64,000 nucleotides of DNA from Streptomyces aquilus (GCF_003955715.1 NZ_CP034463.1:5642001-5706000); one strand, 5' to 3'. Shown: positions 11,071 through 19,293, numbered from the stretch's first letter. Program-made: numbers and translations. Notes: generated from the sequence alone by a model not told the origin.

Positions 11071-11189
11071 AGTGCACGGAGAACCCGGCGAGTTGATCCA
11101 GACCTGCGTCAACGCAGCGGCAGGTCCGCTCGTCCTCGACGCCTAGGACCTGCGGGAGGTCTGCGCCCGGCGGCACGGACTGCCGTACG

Positions 11190-11618
11190 TCACCGGGCCG
11201 CTCCGTCGGCAGTACACGTCGATGCGGGGGCGGGTGCTGCGCCACGCGCTGCCGTAGGCGTTCCGCGCCAGGCGTCCTGGGCGCTGGCATAGGCCGGGAA
11301 ACGGCCGAGTACGCCGCCGCCGAGCAGGACGAGGTCGATGCCCAGGCTGTTGTGGACGACGCGGACCCAGCCCCGCCGGGCCCGGCAGTCGTCCCACGCC
11401 TCGCACAGCGGACGCAGGATGCTTCCGTCCGCGAAGGTCACCTCGCGGAGGTCCACTATGAGGAAGACGCGCCCGCGTCCGCTGCGGGCACCCTCCAGAG
11501 CGTGCACCAGGGGTGCCACCGAGCTCAGGTCCAGCTCGCCGTGGGCGTGCACCATCCGGCATTCGTCGAACAGTTCGGGCGTCGGGAAAGGCTCGGGCGG
11601 GTCGGGACGAGCGCACAT
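11190..11618 (-). CDS. STAS-domain protein (anti-sigma factor antagonist-like)
   Basis: The start is ATG 11618, because GAGGAG is correctly spaced from it; an ATG nine bases upstream abuts the RBS. 142 residues. The STAS fold shows as CRMVHAHGELDLSSVAPLVH, RGRVFLIVDLREVTFADGSI and VRVVHNSLGIDLVLLGGG. In RsbV/SpoIIAA-type proteins the phospho-acceptor lies in a D-S-S-G-like turn; here the turn reads FADGSILRPL, so one Ser remains near the usual position. Its likely partners are RsbW-type kinases such as the one at 14740. The C-terminal ~30 residues are low-complexity. Confidence 0.75.
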   Translation of the reverse strand: MCARPDPPEPFPTPELFDECRMVHAHGELDLSSVAPLVHALEGARSGRGRVFLIVDLREVTFADGSILRPLCEAWDDCRARRGWVRVVHNSLGIDLVLLGGGVLGRFPAYASAQDAWRGTPTAARGAAPAPASTCTADGAAR

Positions 11619-11709
11619 GCGCCCCATCTCCTCTGTCAGGTGGAGCTTCGGCGTGCGCCGAGCCTCTGTCGCGCGGAACGGACTGCACGGAGAGGGCCGG
11701 GGCCAAGGG

Positions 11710-11994
11710 CTACCGCGTCGGGCGCGGTGCGCCGAGGACGTCCCGCAGCCGGACGCTGTCCGTGTAGCCGGAACTGCCGCGGTGGACGGCGAGTTCGGCC
11801 CGGGTCACCGAGCCGGTGCGTTCGTCGTCCCCGTCGCACAGGAGCAGGTGCTCCACACCGGCACCGGCCATGATGGACAGGGCCACCTCGACGGTCATGT
11901 CGTCGAACACGCGCAGTTCGATCGCGTCCAGGTGGTCGATGCGGGCCATGACGTCGAGGGCGGTCGGGTTTCGGTGCATCTGAAGCGGTGTCAC
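11710..11994 (-). CDS. Small CBS-domain protein
   Basis: 94 residues from a GTG at 11994 with AGGAGGCAGC upstream. TALDVMARIDHLDAIELRVF, MTVEVALSIMAGAGVEHLLL, CDGDDERTGSVTRAELAVH and SVRLRDVLG form one to two truncated CBS motifs (beta-alpha-beta-beta-alpha; an intact Bateman module needs ~120 residues). CBS pairs bind adenylates and act as sensors. It is followed by the STAS gene on the same strand. Confidence 0.6.
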   Translation of the reverse strand: MTPLQMHRNPTALDVMARIDHLDAIELRVFDDMTVEVALSIMAGAGVEHLLLCDGDDERTGSVTRAELAVHRGSSGYTDSVRLRDVLGAPRPTR

Positions 11995-12088
11995 AGCTGC
12001 CTCCTGCGGTACGGGCGGATGTGTTCTGATCGCGACGGCTGTGCGCGGGCCGTCCGCCGTCGCCGGTCGGCGACGGACCGGCGACCTG

Positions 12089-13516
12089 TCATGCTGCGCG
12101 GCGCTGTCCGGCCGGCCCGCCCCGAGCGGCGCGCCCTCGACGGCCTCGGGCCGAGGCCGACGTACGGGCCGTGGCTCGCCGGGACGGCTCCGCGGGCGGT
12201 GCGGTGATGACGACCGGGACGCCGGTCGGGGCTTTGGCGCCGGTGATGCGGCTGAGTTCCGCCTCTCCCGAGCGCACCGCGGTGATCGTCGGGGCGATGC
12301 CGGCCGAGGCCATCAACCGGCTCACCTCGCGGCGCTGGCCCGGCGTCACCAGGGTGACGACGCTGCCGGACTCACCGGCGCGCGCCGTACGGCCGCCGCG
12401 GTGCAGGTAGTCCTTGTGGTCGCCGGGCGGATCCACGTTGACGACCAGATCGAGGCCCTCGACGTGGATGCCGCGCGCCGCGACATTGGTCGCCACCAGC
12501 GCCGTCACCTGCCCGCTCTTGAACTGCGCGAGGGTCCGGGTGCGCTGCGGCTGGGACCGGCCGCCGTGCAGGGCGGCGGCGCGGACACCGCTGCCGAGGA
12601 GGTGCCTGGTCAGCCGGTCCACCGCGTGCTTGGTGTCCAGGAACATGATGACCCGGCCGTCCCGGGCCGCGATCTCGGTGGTCGTGCGGTGCTTGTCCGT
12701 CTCGTGCACATGGAGCACGTGGTGTTCCATCGTGGTGACGGCACCCGCCGACGGGTCGACGGAGTGGACCACCGGGTCGGTCAGATAGCGGCGTACCAGC
12801 TTGTCGACGTTGCGGTCCAGGGTGGCCGAGAAGAGCATCCGCTGGCCCCCGGGACGCACCTGGTCGAGCAGCGCGGTGACCTGGGGCATGAACCCCATGT
12901 CGGTCATCTGGTCCGCCTCGTCCAGGACGGTCACGGCGACCTCGCCCAGCAGGCAGTCGCCCCGGTCGATGAGGTCCTTCAGCCGCCCCGGTGTCGCGAC
13001 GACGACCTCCGCCCCGGTCCGCAGCGCGTTCGCCTGCCTGCCGAGCGACATCCCGCCGACCACGGTGGCCAGTCGCAGCCGTACGGCGCGGGCGTACGGG
13101 GTGAGCGCGTCGGTGACCTGCTGGGCGAGTTCCCGGGTGGGGACGAGAATCAGGGCCAGTGGCCGCCGCGGCTCGGCTCGCCGTCCCGCCGTACGGGCCA
13201 GTACCGGGAGGCCGAAGGCGAGCGTCTTGCCCGAACCGGTGCGGCCACGGCCGAGTACGTCACGGCCGGCCAGGGAGTTCGGCAGGGTCGCCGCCTGGAT
13301 CGGGAACGGCACGGTCACGCCCTCGTGGCCGAGCGCGGCCAGCAGCGGCGCCGGCAGGGCGAGTTCGGTGAACGACTCGACCGCGGGCAGTGCGGGCACG
13401 ACCGTCTTCGGCAGCGTGAACTCGCCGCGGGGCGCGGCCTGGCGGCCTGCGCTGCCCTTGGAGCGGCGGGTGGCGTGTGTGGTTCGACGGGGGTGTTGAG
13501 CGCGTGCTCGGTTCAT
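12089..13516 (-). CDS. DEAD-box ATP-dependent RNA helicase
   Basis: 475 residues from ATG 13516 with GAGGAAGG upstream. All motifs are present: FPIQAATLPNSLAGRDVLG (Q motif), GRTGSGKT (I), PTRELAQQV (Ia), TPGRLKDL (Ib), VLDEADQM (II), LFSATL (III), FLDTKHAVDRL (IV), VATNVAARGIHVEGLD (V) and HRGGRTARAG (VI). The Arg/Gly-rich tail (SARGRRGRAARGG) is a typical RNA-binding extension. It unwinds structured RNA in the cytoplasm. It lies 180 bp downstream of csp copy 2 on the same strand, so cold-shock expression or read-through is likely. Confidence 0.95.
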   Translation of the reverse strand: MNRARAQHPRRTTHATRRSKGSAGRQAAPRGEFTLPKTVVPALPAVESFTELALPAPLLAALGHEGVTVPFPIQAATLPNSLAGRDVLGRGRTGSGKTLAFGLPVLARTAGRRAEPRRPLALILVPTRELAQQVTDALTPYARAVRLRLATVVGGMSLGRQANALRTGAEVVVATPGRLKDLIDRGDCLLGEVAVTVLDEADQMTDMGFMPQVTALLDQVRPGGQRMLFSATLDRNVDKLVRRYLTDPVVHSVDPSAGAVTTMEHHVLHVHETDKHRTTTEIAARDGRVIMFLDTKHAVDRLTRHLLGSGVRAAALHGGRSQPQRTRTLAQFKSGQVTALVATNVAARGIHVEGLDLVVNVDPPGDHKDYLHRGGRTARAGESGSVVTLVTPGQRREVSRLMASAGIAPTITAVRSGEAELSRITGAKAPTGVPVVITAPPAEPSRRATARTSASARGRRGRAARGGPAGQRRAA

Positions 13517-13635
13517 GCGGAGCCTTCCTCGATGCGGGCGCGTGTCAAGGAATTCCCGCAGCACGATGAACGGCGCAGAGAATTGCGAGAACGAGCAGGG
13601 GATAACAGGGGAGATTTTCCCTGAAAATGCAGCGA

Positions 13636-13669
13636 GCTGGGGCCCGCACCCCAAGGTGCGGGCCCCAGC
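13636..13669 (-). terminator. Terminator of cold-shock gene 2
   Basis: The same hairpin as at 8955-8988 (arm GCTGGGGCCCGCACC, loop CAA). It stands between csp 2 and the DEAD-box helicase, so it could act as an attenuator for helicase expression. Confidence 0.85.
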
Positions 13670-13694
13670 TGCGAAGTATGCTTCGGTGCCGTGG

Positions 13695-13898
13695 TCAGGC
13701 CGGAACGATGTTCTCGGCGGTCGGGCCCTTCTGGCCCTGCGCGATCTCGAACGACACCTTCTGGCCTTCCTGGAGCTCGCGGAAGCCCTGGGTGGCGATG
13801 TTCGAGTAGTGGGCGAAGACGTCGGCGCCGCCGCCGTCCTGCGCGATGAAGCCGAAGCCCTTTTCGGCGTTGAACCACTTCACAGTGCCGGTAACCAT
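13695..13898 (-). CDS. Cold-shock domain protein, copy 2
   Basis: 67 residues from ATG 13898 (GAAGGAGAA upstream). [20 protein letters not shown] contains RNP1; [14 protein letters not shown] and [13 protein letters not shown] match copy 1. An in-frame extension to 14063 is rejected because csp genes begin MxTGTVKWF and the RBS fits here. It is an RNA chaperone upstream of the DEAD-box helicase gene, a common functional pairing in cold adaptation. Confidence 0.97.
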   Translation of the reverse strand: MVTGTVKWFNAEKGFGFIAQDGGGADVFAHYSNIATQGFRELQEGQKVSFEIAQGQKGPTAENIVPA

Positions 13899-14025
13899 GT
13901 CAATTCTCCTTCGGAAACGGTGCTCGAAGCCCGCCCTGTGCGCGCTTCGTGTCGCCGTGATGATCTGCCCGTCGGAAAATAAACCTTTTGGCAACCACAA
14001 CTGCAACCTGATTAGACAGTAGCAC
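13899..14025 (-). promoter_or_regulatory. Cold-shock gene 2 promoter and 5' leader
   Basis: Contains the same blocks as the csp 1 leader: GTGCTACTGTC (14015-14025), GGTTGCAGTTGTGGTTGCC, AAAAGGTTT and GGCGACACG, ending at GAAGGAGAA before ATG. Confidence 0.65.
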
Positions 14026-14134
14026 GTAATGCTCGACGATGTGCCGCGAATAATTCCGCTCAATCGGCTGGCGCGGGGAATATTCTCGGTGCCGCGTGCC
14101 TAATTCTCCCTTTGCGCCGACAGATATTTCCCCG

Positions 14135-14587
14135 TCAGCGGGTCAGGAGCGTGCTCGCCCCGAGGTGGAGCTCGGGGTCGGCCGCGGCGGCCATCAGCCG
14201 GGCTGCTGTGTCGGCGGGCTCCTGCGGCGGGACCACCAGGAGCACCCAGCGTCCGACGGTGTCGCAGTCCAGGGTGATGACGTGCGCTTCGTCCGCGGAT
14301 CCGGTCACGTCCACGGCGATCACCTGACCGGGCGCCATGATCGTGTGCGGTGGGTCGGGCCATTGGGCGGCGTCCACGGTGATGCGCACCGTGCTGCCCC
14401 GGTCCGGTTCCAACGCGGCGACGAGCGAGGGCAGTTCCAGTTCCAGGGAGTCACAGCGTGGCCACCACGCGCCGTCCAGCGGGCCGTGGCTGACTTCCGG
14501 GGTGAGGGCCAGGCGGGGCAGGGGCATGCGGTAGGTGTGCCCGGGGTCCGCGAGTGGGCCTTCGGCCGGCGTCGTGCTGGGTTCCAT
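14135..14587 (-). CDS. DUF5994 family protein, paralogue 1
   Basis: 150 residues from ATG 14587, 23 nt after leader element b. The core shows the family signature: PRLALTPEVSHGPLDGAWWP, RCDSLELELPSLVAALEPDR, GSTVRITVDAAQWPDPPHTI, GRWVLLVVPPQEPADTAARL and MAAAADPELHLGASTLL. Position and leader type match paralogues 2, 3, 6 and 7. Function unknown; the family is restricted to actinomycetes as far as I know. Confidence 0.85.
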   Translation of the reverse strand: MEPSTTPAEGPLADPGHTYRMPLPRLALTPEVSHGPLDGAWWPRCDSLELELPSLVAALEPDRGSTVRITVDAAQWPDPPHTIMAPGQVIAVDVTGSADEAHVITLDCDTVGRWVLLVVPPQEPADTAARLMAAAADPELHLGASTLLTR

Positions 14588-14609
14588 CGTGCGGTCCCGT
14601 CCCGGGAGC

Positions 14610-14694
14610 CGAGGACGGCTGCCCGTTTCGTCACTCGTCCGGGAACGGCACCGCCGGTCGCGCTGCGCGAAGAGCCCTCGGTACGTCCAGCCTA
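14610..14694 (-). promoter_or_regulatory. Structured leader element b
   Basis: -10-like TAGGCT (reverse of 14689-14694). Outer arms CCGAGGG (14675-14681) and TTCCCGG (14639-14645) pair with one A-C mismatch. The pre-RBS hairpin is AGCCG-TCCT-CGGCT. The inner hairpin is poor in this copy. Confidence 0.65.
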
Positions 14695-14739
14695 CGCCCG
14701 GGCGGGTGCCGGCGGGCCGAGGAACGATGTCCGGGCCGG

Positions 14740-15156
14740 TCACAGGGCCAGCACCGCGCGCACTCTGTTGCCGCCCCCGTCGACCGGATCGATGTCGAAG
14801 TGCTGCGCCAGGCACCGCACCATGGCGAGGCCCCGCCCGCTCTCACCCCAGGTCGTCAACGGCCGCACGCCCGGTCGGCCGGTGCTGCCGTCGTAGACCT
14901 CGACGGTCACCTGGGTGTCCGACACGTGCAGGCGCAGACGGCAGCTGCCGCCGTGCCGAGTGGCGTTGGTGACCAACTCGGAGACGATGAGCGTCGCGTC
15001 GTCGATGTGCTCGGCGTCGAGCCCCGCCCTTCGGTGGTCGCTCCGGGCGAGGAACTCCGAGGTCAACTTGCGTGCCCTGCCCGCCGATTCGGCCTCGTCG
15101 GGCAGCAGGTACTCAACTCCTGCGGAACGCCGATGGGTACGCCGATGCGTACGCAT
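14740..15156 (-). CDS. RsbW-type ATP-binding protein (HATPase, anti-sigma regulatory kinase)
   Basis: 138 residues from ATG 15156. GHKL fold: N box IVSELVTNATRHG, acidic VEVYDGSTGRPG and G box GESGRGLAMVRCLAQ. There is no other domain. Proteins of this type bind or phosphorylate STAS partners, or sequester a sigma factor, in partner-switching networks. STAS proteins at 11190 and 28013 and the PP2C phosphatase at 20005 are candidate partners; the pairing is inference. It is transcribed towards DUF5994 paralogue 1. Confidence 0.85.
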   Translation of the reverse strand: MRTHRRTHRRSAGVEYLLPDEAESAGRARKLTSEFLARSDHRRAGLDAEHIDDATLIVSELVTNATRHGGSCRLRLHVSDTQVTVEVYDGSTGRPGVRPLTTWGESGRGLAMVRCLAQHFDIDPVDGGGNRVRAVLAL

Positions 15157-15322
15157 GGCGAATCACTTCCCCTCCTGGGCCACCCGACCACCATGGCCGT
15201 GGCCGCTCTCCGGTCCGCGGCATGTTCTCCCCCGCCGGGCCTGCCCGGTGCTGATGCCCCGTGCGGGTGATCGCCAACCGGAAGCGGATGGACCGGGCGT
15301 CGGCGGCGCGGCATCGCGCAGG

Positions 15323-15802
15323 TCACCGGTCACGCGCCGGGCGACTTCCTCCCGCGTCCTGAAGGAGCGCGCTCGCGGTGAGGCGGAGCGCGGGATCGGC
15401 GGCGGCCGTCATCAGCCGCCCGGCCGTGGCCGTCCCGGTGCCGGGCGGGACGACCAACAGGTCCCGGCGTCCGACGCCATAGGCGAAGAGCCGGATGGCG
15501 TGCGGGTCGAACCCGGACGTGAACCACGCCGCCCGCACCGTGTGGCCGGCGACCGGCAGCTCGCACGGTGCCTGGGGCCAGGCGTCGCGGTGAGCGGCCA
15601 CACGGCTCACCCGCCCCCACGACCTGTCGAACGCTGCGATGAGCGCGGGCAGTTCGGCCCGCAAGTCGTCGGAACGGGGCCACCAGGCGCCGCTCACGGG
15701 GCCGGGCGGGAAGGCCGGCGGGCGCAGGGTGAGGCGGGCGGGCCGAAGCGGGGCGGGCGGTGTCCGGTCGGGCGAGGCGCGTTGACCGATGGGCGCGTTC
15801 AT
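15323..15802 (-). CDS. DUF5994 family protein, paralogue 2
   Basis: 159 residues from ATG 15802, 37 nt after leader element c. Signature: PARLTLRPPAFPPGPVSGAW, WPRSDDLRAELPALIAAFDR, SWGRVSRVAAHRDAWPQAPC, VGRRDLLVVPPGTGTATAGR and LMTAAADPALRLTASALL. The usual LDGAWW is SGAWW. The frame stays open far upstream, but homology and the leader fix the start. Function unknown. Confidence 0.85.
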   Translation of the reverse strand: MNAPIGQRASPDRTPPAPLRPARLTLRPPAFPPGPVSGAWWPRSDDLRAELPALIAAFDRSWGRVSRVAAHRDAWPQAPCELPVAGHTVRAAWFTSGFDPHAIRLFAYGVGRRDLLVVPPGTGTATAGRLMTAAADPALRLTASALLQDAGGSRPARDR

Positions 15803-15838
15803 GTCGCGGTCCCTGTCCCCGGGCCGCCGTGCGGCGGA

Positions 15839-15912
15839 CCGGTGTCGTGGTGCGCCGAGAAGGACGCCGACGGGGAGCCGGCGTACGGGCAACTCCCGGT
15901 TCGTCCACGCTA
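15839..15912 (-). promoter_or_regulatory. Structured leader element c
   Basis: -10-like TAGCGT (15907-15912). Outer arms ACCGGGAG (15893-15900) and TTCTCGG (15855-15861). Inner hairpin CGCCGGC (15877-15883) with GTCGGCG (15865-15871): compared with CACCGG/CCGGTG in other copies, A-U has become G-C, a compensatory change. Pre-RBS hairpin CCGCC-GCAC-GGCGG. Confidence 0.75.
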
Positions 15913-16508
15913 CTCCGCCCCGGTGCCTCGGCGGCCGGGCCGTCCGAGGGATTCTCGATCGCTCGCGGGGGTTCTCACCTCGGGGGAGTCCGCCTAGGCT
16001 TGCGGTACCCCGCCGTGCACAGGATTCCGTCGGAACGCACGCGGTTCGGCAGCCCGGCGGCTGCCTGTGCCCCCAGTCCTCGGGCAAGGACAAATTCGCG
16101 GCCTCTGTAGAGCAGTCGGCTTTCCGTAGCCCGTTGTGGGCCGGCTCCTGCTCACCCCGTCCTGCTTCCCCTCGTCGCGAGACCGGCGCGGTGCCTCCCG
16201 CGTGCCGTCGCACGGTCCGATGCGGGGCACACGGCTCCCGTATCGCGCGCCCGTGAAGGGGGATTCGGCCGCGTGGGGAGTCTCGGACGGCCGCCGCCGA
16301 GGCTCGGATGACCGGCGGCGGCCGTCGGAAGACGCGCGCACCGGCGGTCGCGTCCCGCGAGGTGCCCCGGCCGGGCGCCGGGAGCCCCGCCTGCCCAAGT
16401 CCCGGGCGTGGCCCGCGCGTTCCGGTCCGTTGGCCGGCCGCACCACCCGGCGGGGCGCCGACGCGCCGGCGGCGCTGTGGCCGCTCGTGCGCGCGGCAGC
16501 CGCCCGGT
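15913..16508. other. Intergenic region, no gene recognised
   Basis: About 600 bp with only GC-driven frames. A rightward TAGGCT-like hexamer occurs near 15993, but no gene with an RBS follows it. Confidence 0.5.
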
Positions 16509-16853
16509 TCACGCCCGCAGCAGCCGCCCGGTGATCTCCCGGTACTCCCGCAGTGCGAGCCGGAGTTCGGTGTTCTGCGTCTCGGGGTCCTGGTCCTGCC
16601 AGCCCGCGCGCAGCACACGTCGCCGTTCCGCGAGGGCCTTGAGCAGCGCGTCGGTGGCTTCGTCGAAGGCGCTCTCGGCCTCCTTCAGGGCCTCGCGCGG
16701 TGCGTCCGCGAAGGCGTTCACGGCGTGTCCGAGACGCCGGACGACCTTGTCCCGTCCATCGGACGGGATCAGCGGGTCGGGGCCCAGGGAGCGGTGCCCG
16801 CCGGGGTCGGCGGGCCGGTCGGCGGGCTGCTGGGCGCGTGTCTGGTCGTACAT
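16509..16853 (-). CDS. Small charged helical protein, conserved hypothetical
   Basis: 114 residues from ATG 16853. After a polar N-terminus the product is mostly amphipathic helix: DKVVRRLGHAVNAFADAPRE, ALKEAESAFDEATDALLKAL, AERRRVLRAGWQD, LRLALREYREITGRLLRA. It is probably a coiled-coil cytoplasmic protein. Three 10-bp repeats of GAGTGGTGAT lie just upstream (~16873-16902). Function unknown. Confidence 0.6.
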   Translation of the reverse strand: MYDQTRAQQPADRPADPGGHRSLGPDPLIPSDGRDKVVRRLGHAVNAFADAPREALKEAESAFDEATDALLKALAERRRVLRAGWQDQDPETQNTELRLALREYREITGRLLRA

Positions 16854-16989
16854 CGTCGTATGCACCGTTTCCGTGGTGATGAGTGGTGATGAGTGGTGAT
16901 GGGTTCGCCGCCCGAAGGCACTTCCGGCCTTCCCGGCGGCCTGCTTCAGGCTGCCGGGAACCCGGCCGGCCCGTCTTCTGCCCGGAGGC

Positions 16990-17550
16990 TCACCAGGCCA
17001 CCGCGGCGCTGACGGCCGCAGCGGGGAGCGCGGCGGCGTCATCTGCCCGCCGGAGCGGCCCGGCCTCGTACGACGAGGGGGTGCCGTCGGGCTGTTCCGC
17101 CGCCATGAGGGCGGACGCGGTCGAATGCGGGCCGGTGCCCGCGCTCGCGGCGGTCAGCAGCCGGGCGGCCGAGGGGTCGGCGGTCTCCGGGGGAATCACC
17201 AGGAGGTCCCAGGGCCCCGCCGTTCCGGACAGCAGCAGGATCTTGTGCGGATCCAGCTCAGAGGTGAACCAACCGACCTTCACCACATGGCCGTTGACGA
17301 AGATCCTGTGCGGAAGGATCGGCCAGTAGCGGGGATTGACGGCGATCCGGGTGATCCGGCCCCACAGCGGCTCCAGTACGCCCGCCAGTGGGGGGAGTTC
17401 CTGCGTCAGGTCGCGTGAGCGGGGCCACCAGGCGCCGTCCAGTTCGACGTGCCCGGCAGGAGGGCAGCTCACAGGTCTGAGGGCGAGTCGTGCGGTCGGG
17501 GTCGTGAAAGGTATGGCGCTCAGCGGAGAACGGTCGTCGGTCGCGGACAT
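16990..17550 (-). CDS. DUF5994 family protein, paralogue 3
   Basis: 186 residues from ATG 17550, 43 nt after leader element d. MSATDDRSPLSAIPFTTPTA, RLALRPVSCPPAGHVELDGA, WWPRSRDLTQELPPLAGVLE, PLWGRITRIAVNPRYWPILP and GPWDLLVIPPETADPSAARL show it is closest to paralogue 6 at 21887. The C-terminal tail (~30 residues) is variable. Function unknown. Confidence 0.87.
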   Translation of the reverse strand: MSATDDRSPLSAIPFTTPTARLALRPVSCPPAGHVELDGAWWPRSRDLTQELPPLAGVLEPLWGRITRIAVNPRYWPILPHRIFVNGHVVKVGWFTSELDPHKILLLSGTAGPWDLLVIPPETADPSAARLLTAASAGTGPHSTASALMAAEQPDGTPSSYEAGPLRRADDAAALPAAAVSAAVAW

Positions 17551-17592
17551 CGTGCGGACCCGTCTCCGGACCCCCTGCGCGTGAGCAGTTGT

Positions 17593-17667
17593 CCGGCGTC
17601 TTTGCTCACCAGGAACGACACCGGTATCGGGGCCGGTGCGCGAAATGCTCCCGATGACCTCACGCTA
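17593..17667 (-). promoter_or_regulatory. Structured leader element d
   Basis: -10-like TAGCGT (17662-17667). Outer arms CATCGGGAG (17648-17656) and TTCCTGGTG (17607-17615) pair over nine positions including G-U pairs. Inner CACCGG/CCGGTG. Ends in GACGCCGG 43 nt before the start. Confidence 0.78.
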
Positions 17668-17707
17668 CTCCCCGAACAGGCCGAACGGACCGCTCCCGGC
17701 CGGCGCC

Positions 17708-17962
17708 TCACTCGCTCCCGTGATCCTTCTCCGGGGACCGGCTGGTCTCCAGCCAGGACCGCGCCGGTTCCGCCGCCCGCGTCGTGTCGACGACGAGTTC
17801 GAGGCGCGTTCCTCCCCCCGCGCCGGCGGGATAGCTGCGCTGCTCGGTGGCCGCGAAGCAACGACGGAGCACCTCCGCGACGCGCCGGGCGACCTCGGGG
17901 GAGGCCGCGACGATGCGTACGTCGGCATGCCCTTCCCGGGGTGGTTCCGTGGGCTGCTGCAT
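17708..17962 (-). CDS. Small conserved protein (84 aa)
   Basis: The product MQQPTEPPREGHADVRIVAA continues SPEVARRVAEVLRRCFAATE and RSYPAGAGGGTRLELVVDTT. The alternating strand-helix-strand pattern suggests a small ferredoxin-like fold. The start is ATG 17962. Neighbouring overlapping frames are Arg-rich shadows. Function unknown. Confidence 0.6.
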   Translation of the reverse strand: MQQPTEPPREGHADVRIVAASPEVARRVAEVLRRCFAATEQRSYPAGAGGGTRLELVVDTTRAAEPARSWLETSRSPEKDHGSE

Positions 17963-18329
17963 GGCGACCTCGTCGTCTCGTCACGGATCAGTGGAGCGGA
18001 TCTTCGACTGTACTCCGGCGCTCCGCCCCTCCTCGCGGTGGTGATGCGCGGTGCCCGCGCCCGAAGCTCCGCGTGGGCGTTTCGGCCGGAGGTGTTCGGG
18101 GACACGGTGGGCGGAGGTCGTATCGCGTGCCGGTTCGGCAGTGAGCCGGCGTTCCATTCGTCCGCCCGCTCCTGCCGTCCGGCTGCGACAGCGGACGGCA
18201 GAATCGTGCCTTCAAGGGACCGCGCGGCCGCGAGCGGCTTCACCGCACCACGCGGAGTAACGTGGTGAAGGCACCTTCCGATCCCGTGTTCGCCGCAGAC
18301 GCCGAACCCCGAAGACGGGCAGGTTCCTC

Positions 18330-18809
18330 ATGGTCGACTCCGACACGCCCCCGGGTTCACAGCATCTGCCCAGTGTTGATCTCTCCGACCTGCGGCCCGG
18401 GAGCGCACTGCTCCGACTGGAGACGACGACATCGCACGAGGGCATCCTCGACGGGGCGTGGTGGCCGCGGTCCCGGGACATCGGTGCCGAGCTGCCCGCC
18501 CTCGTGACGGCCCTCGCCGAACACCTCGGTCCCGTCACCCGGGTAGGGCTGGACGCCGTGGGCTGGGAAGGGCTCCCGACGCGGATCGTCGTCGACGACC
18601 GTGTGGTGCACATCGACTCCTTCGCCGTCGGTGACGACACCGTCCTGATCACCCGGGGGGAAGAGGACATCTTCTCGCTGCTGGTGATTCCGCCGAACGC
18701 GACGCCCGAGGCCGCGCACGCCGCCATGGCCCAGGCCGTGCGGCCCGACAACGTCACCCGGGCGGAACAGATCCTCATCGACACCGGGACCGGGAGCGCG
18801 GCGCCCTGA
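18330..18809 (+). CDS. DUF5994 family protein, paralogue 4 (divergent)
   Basis: 159 residues from ATG 18330. ALLRLETTTSHEGILDGAWW, PRSRDIGAELPALVTALAEH, LGPVTRVGLDAVGWEGLPTR and IVVDDRVVHIDSFAV, with SLLVIPPNATPEAAHAAMAQ. It is the least similar member, lacking the Trp of GRW/GPW before LLVIPP. Its upstream region (18252-18329) keeps GGAGTAACGT, GTGTTCGCCGCAGACGCCG and a GACGGGCAGG pre-start motif but not the outer stem, so it looks like a degenerate leader. Confidence 0.83.
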   Translation: MVDSDTPPGSQHLPSVDLSDLRPGSALLRLETTTSHEGILDGAWWPRSRDIGAELPALVTALAEHLGPVTRVGLDAVGWEGLPTRIVVDDRVVHIDSFAVGDDTVLITRGEEDIFSLLVIPPNATPEAAHAAMAQAVRPDNVTRAEQILIDTGTGSAAP

Positions 18810-18846
18810 GGGACGGTCGCGCGGGCGCCGGGTGAGCCCGTCGACG

Positions 18847-19245
18847 TCAGGCGGGGGAGCTCAGCGCACCGGTCATGAGCGGCGCGGCATCCTCCTCGGT
18901 GGTGTCGGGCGGCACGACCAGAAGGTCCCAGCGGCCGTGGCCGGGGGCGAGCAGGACCACGGTGTCCAGGGCATGCCGCGCGGCGGCCTTGCGCAGTCGT
19001 ACGACCTTGTTGCACACGAGCATCCGCCCCGGTGCCGCGGACCAGGCCGCTCCGTTCACGGTGATGCCGGCGATGTGCCCCCAGGCGGGCGGCAGCCCGG
19101 CGAGCAACTCGGGAAGCTCCGCCAGGAGGTCGTAGGAACGGGGCCACCACACGCCGTCGAAGCGGCGCGGCAGGGGGCTGTGGGGTGCCAGGCGCAGACG
19201 GAGGTGAGGGCTGGCGGGCGGGAGCGGTGGCACTGTGGCGGTCAT
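18847..19245 (-). CDS. DUF5994 family protein, paralogue 5
   Basis: 132 residues from ATG 19245; a second equivalent start is at 19269. LRLRLAPHSPLPRRFDGVWW, PRSYDLLAELPELLAGLPPA, WGHIAGITVNGAAWSAAPGR, VRLRKAAARHALDTVVLLAP and GHGRWDLLVVPPDTTEEDAA. The 24-bp start region (RBS GAAGGAACCCTC plus ATGACC) is tandemly duplicated, so ribosomes could initiate at either ATG, 8 codons apart. It lies ~480 bp downstream of leader element f, with a small frame between. Function unknown. Confidence 0.85.
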   Translation of the reverse strand: MTATVPPLPPASPHLRLRLAPHSPLPRRFDGVWWPRSYDLLAELPELLAGLPPAWGHIAGITVNGAAWSAAPGRMLVCNKVVRLRKAAARHALDTVVLLAPGHGRWDLLVVPPDTTEEDAAPLMTGALSSPA

Positions 19246-19293
19246 GAGGGTTCCTTCAGGTGTGGTCATGAGGGTTCCTTCAGGTACTGGTGG
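19246..19293 (-). repeat. Tandem 24-bp duplication of a translation start region
   Basis: Two adjacent copies of CCTGAAGGAACCCTCATG (+ACC) with a 24-bp period place one RBS-ATG pair at 19245 and an identical one at 19269, in the same frame. Confidence 0.85.

Larger units (their letters stand above)
13545..14025. repeat. Duplicated cold-shock unit (copy 2 of 8864-9344)
   Basis: From TCAAGGAATTCCCGCAGCA (13545; copy 1 at 8864) through the terminator, csp gene and leader to the promoter box (GTGCTACTGTC), the two ~480-bp segments align along their whole length. Non-coding identity outside the gene remains high, including the stretch TTTTCCCTGAAAATGCAGCG between terminator and downstream gene. 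Confidence 0.85.
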
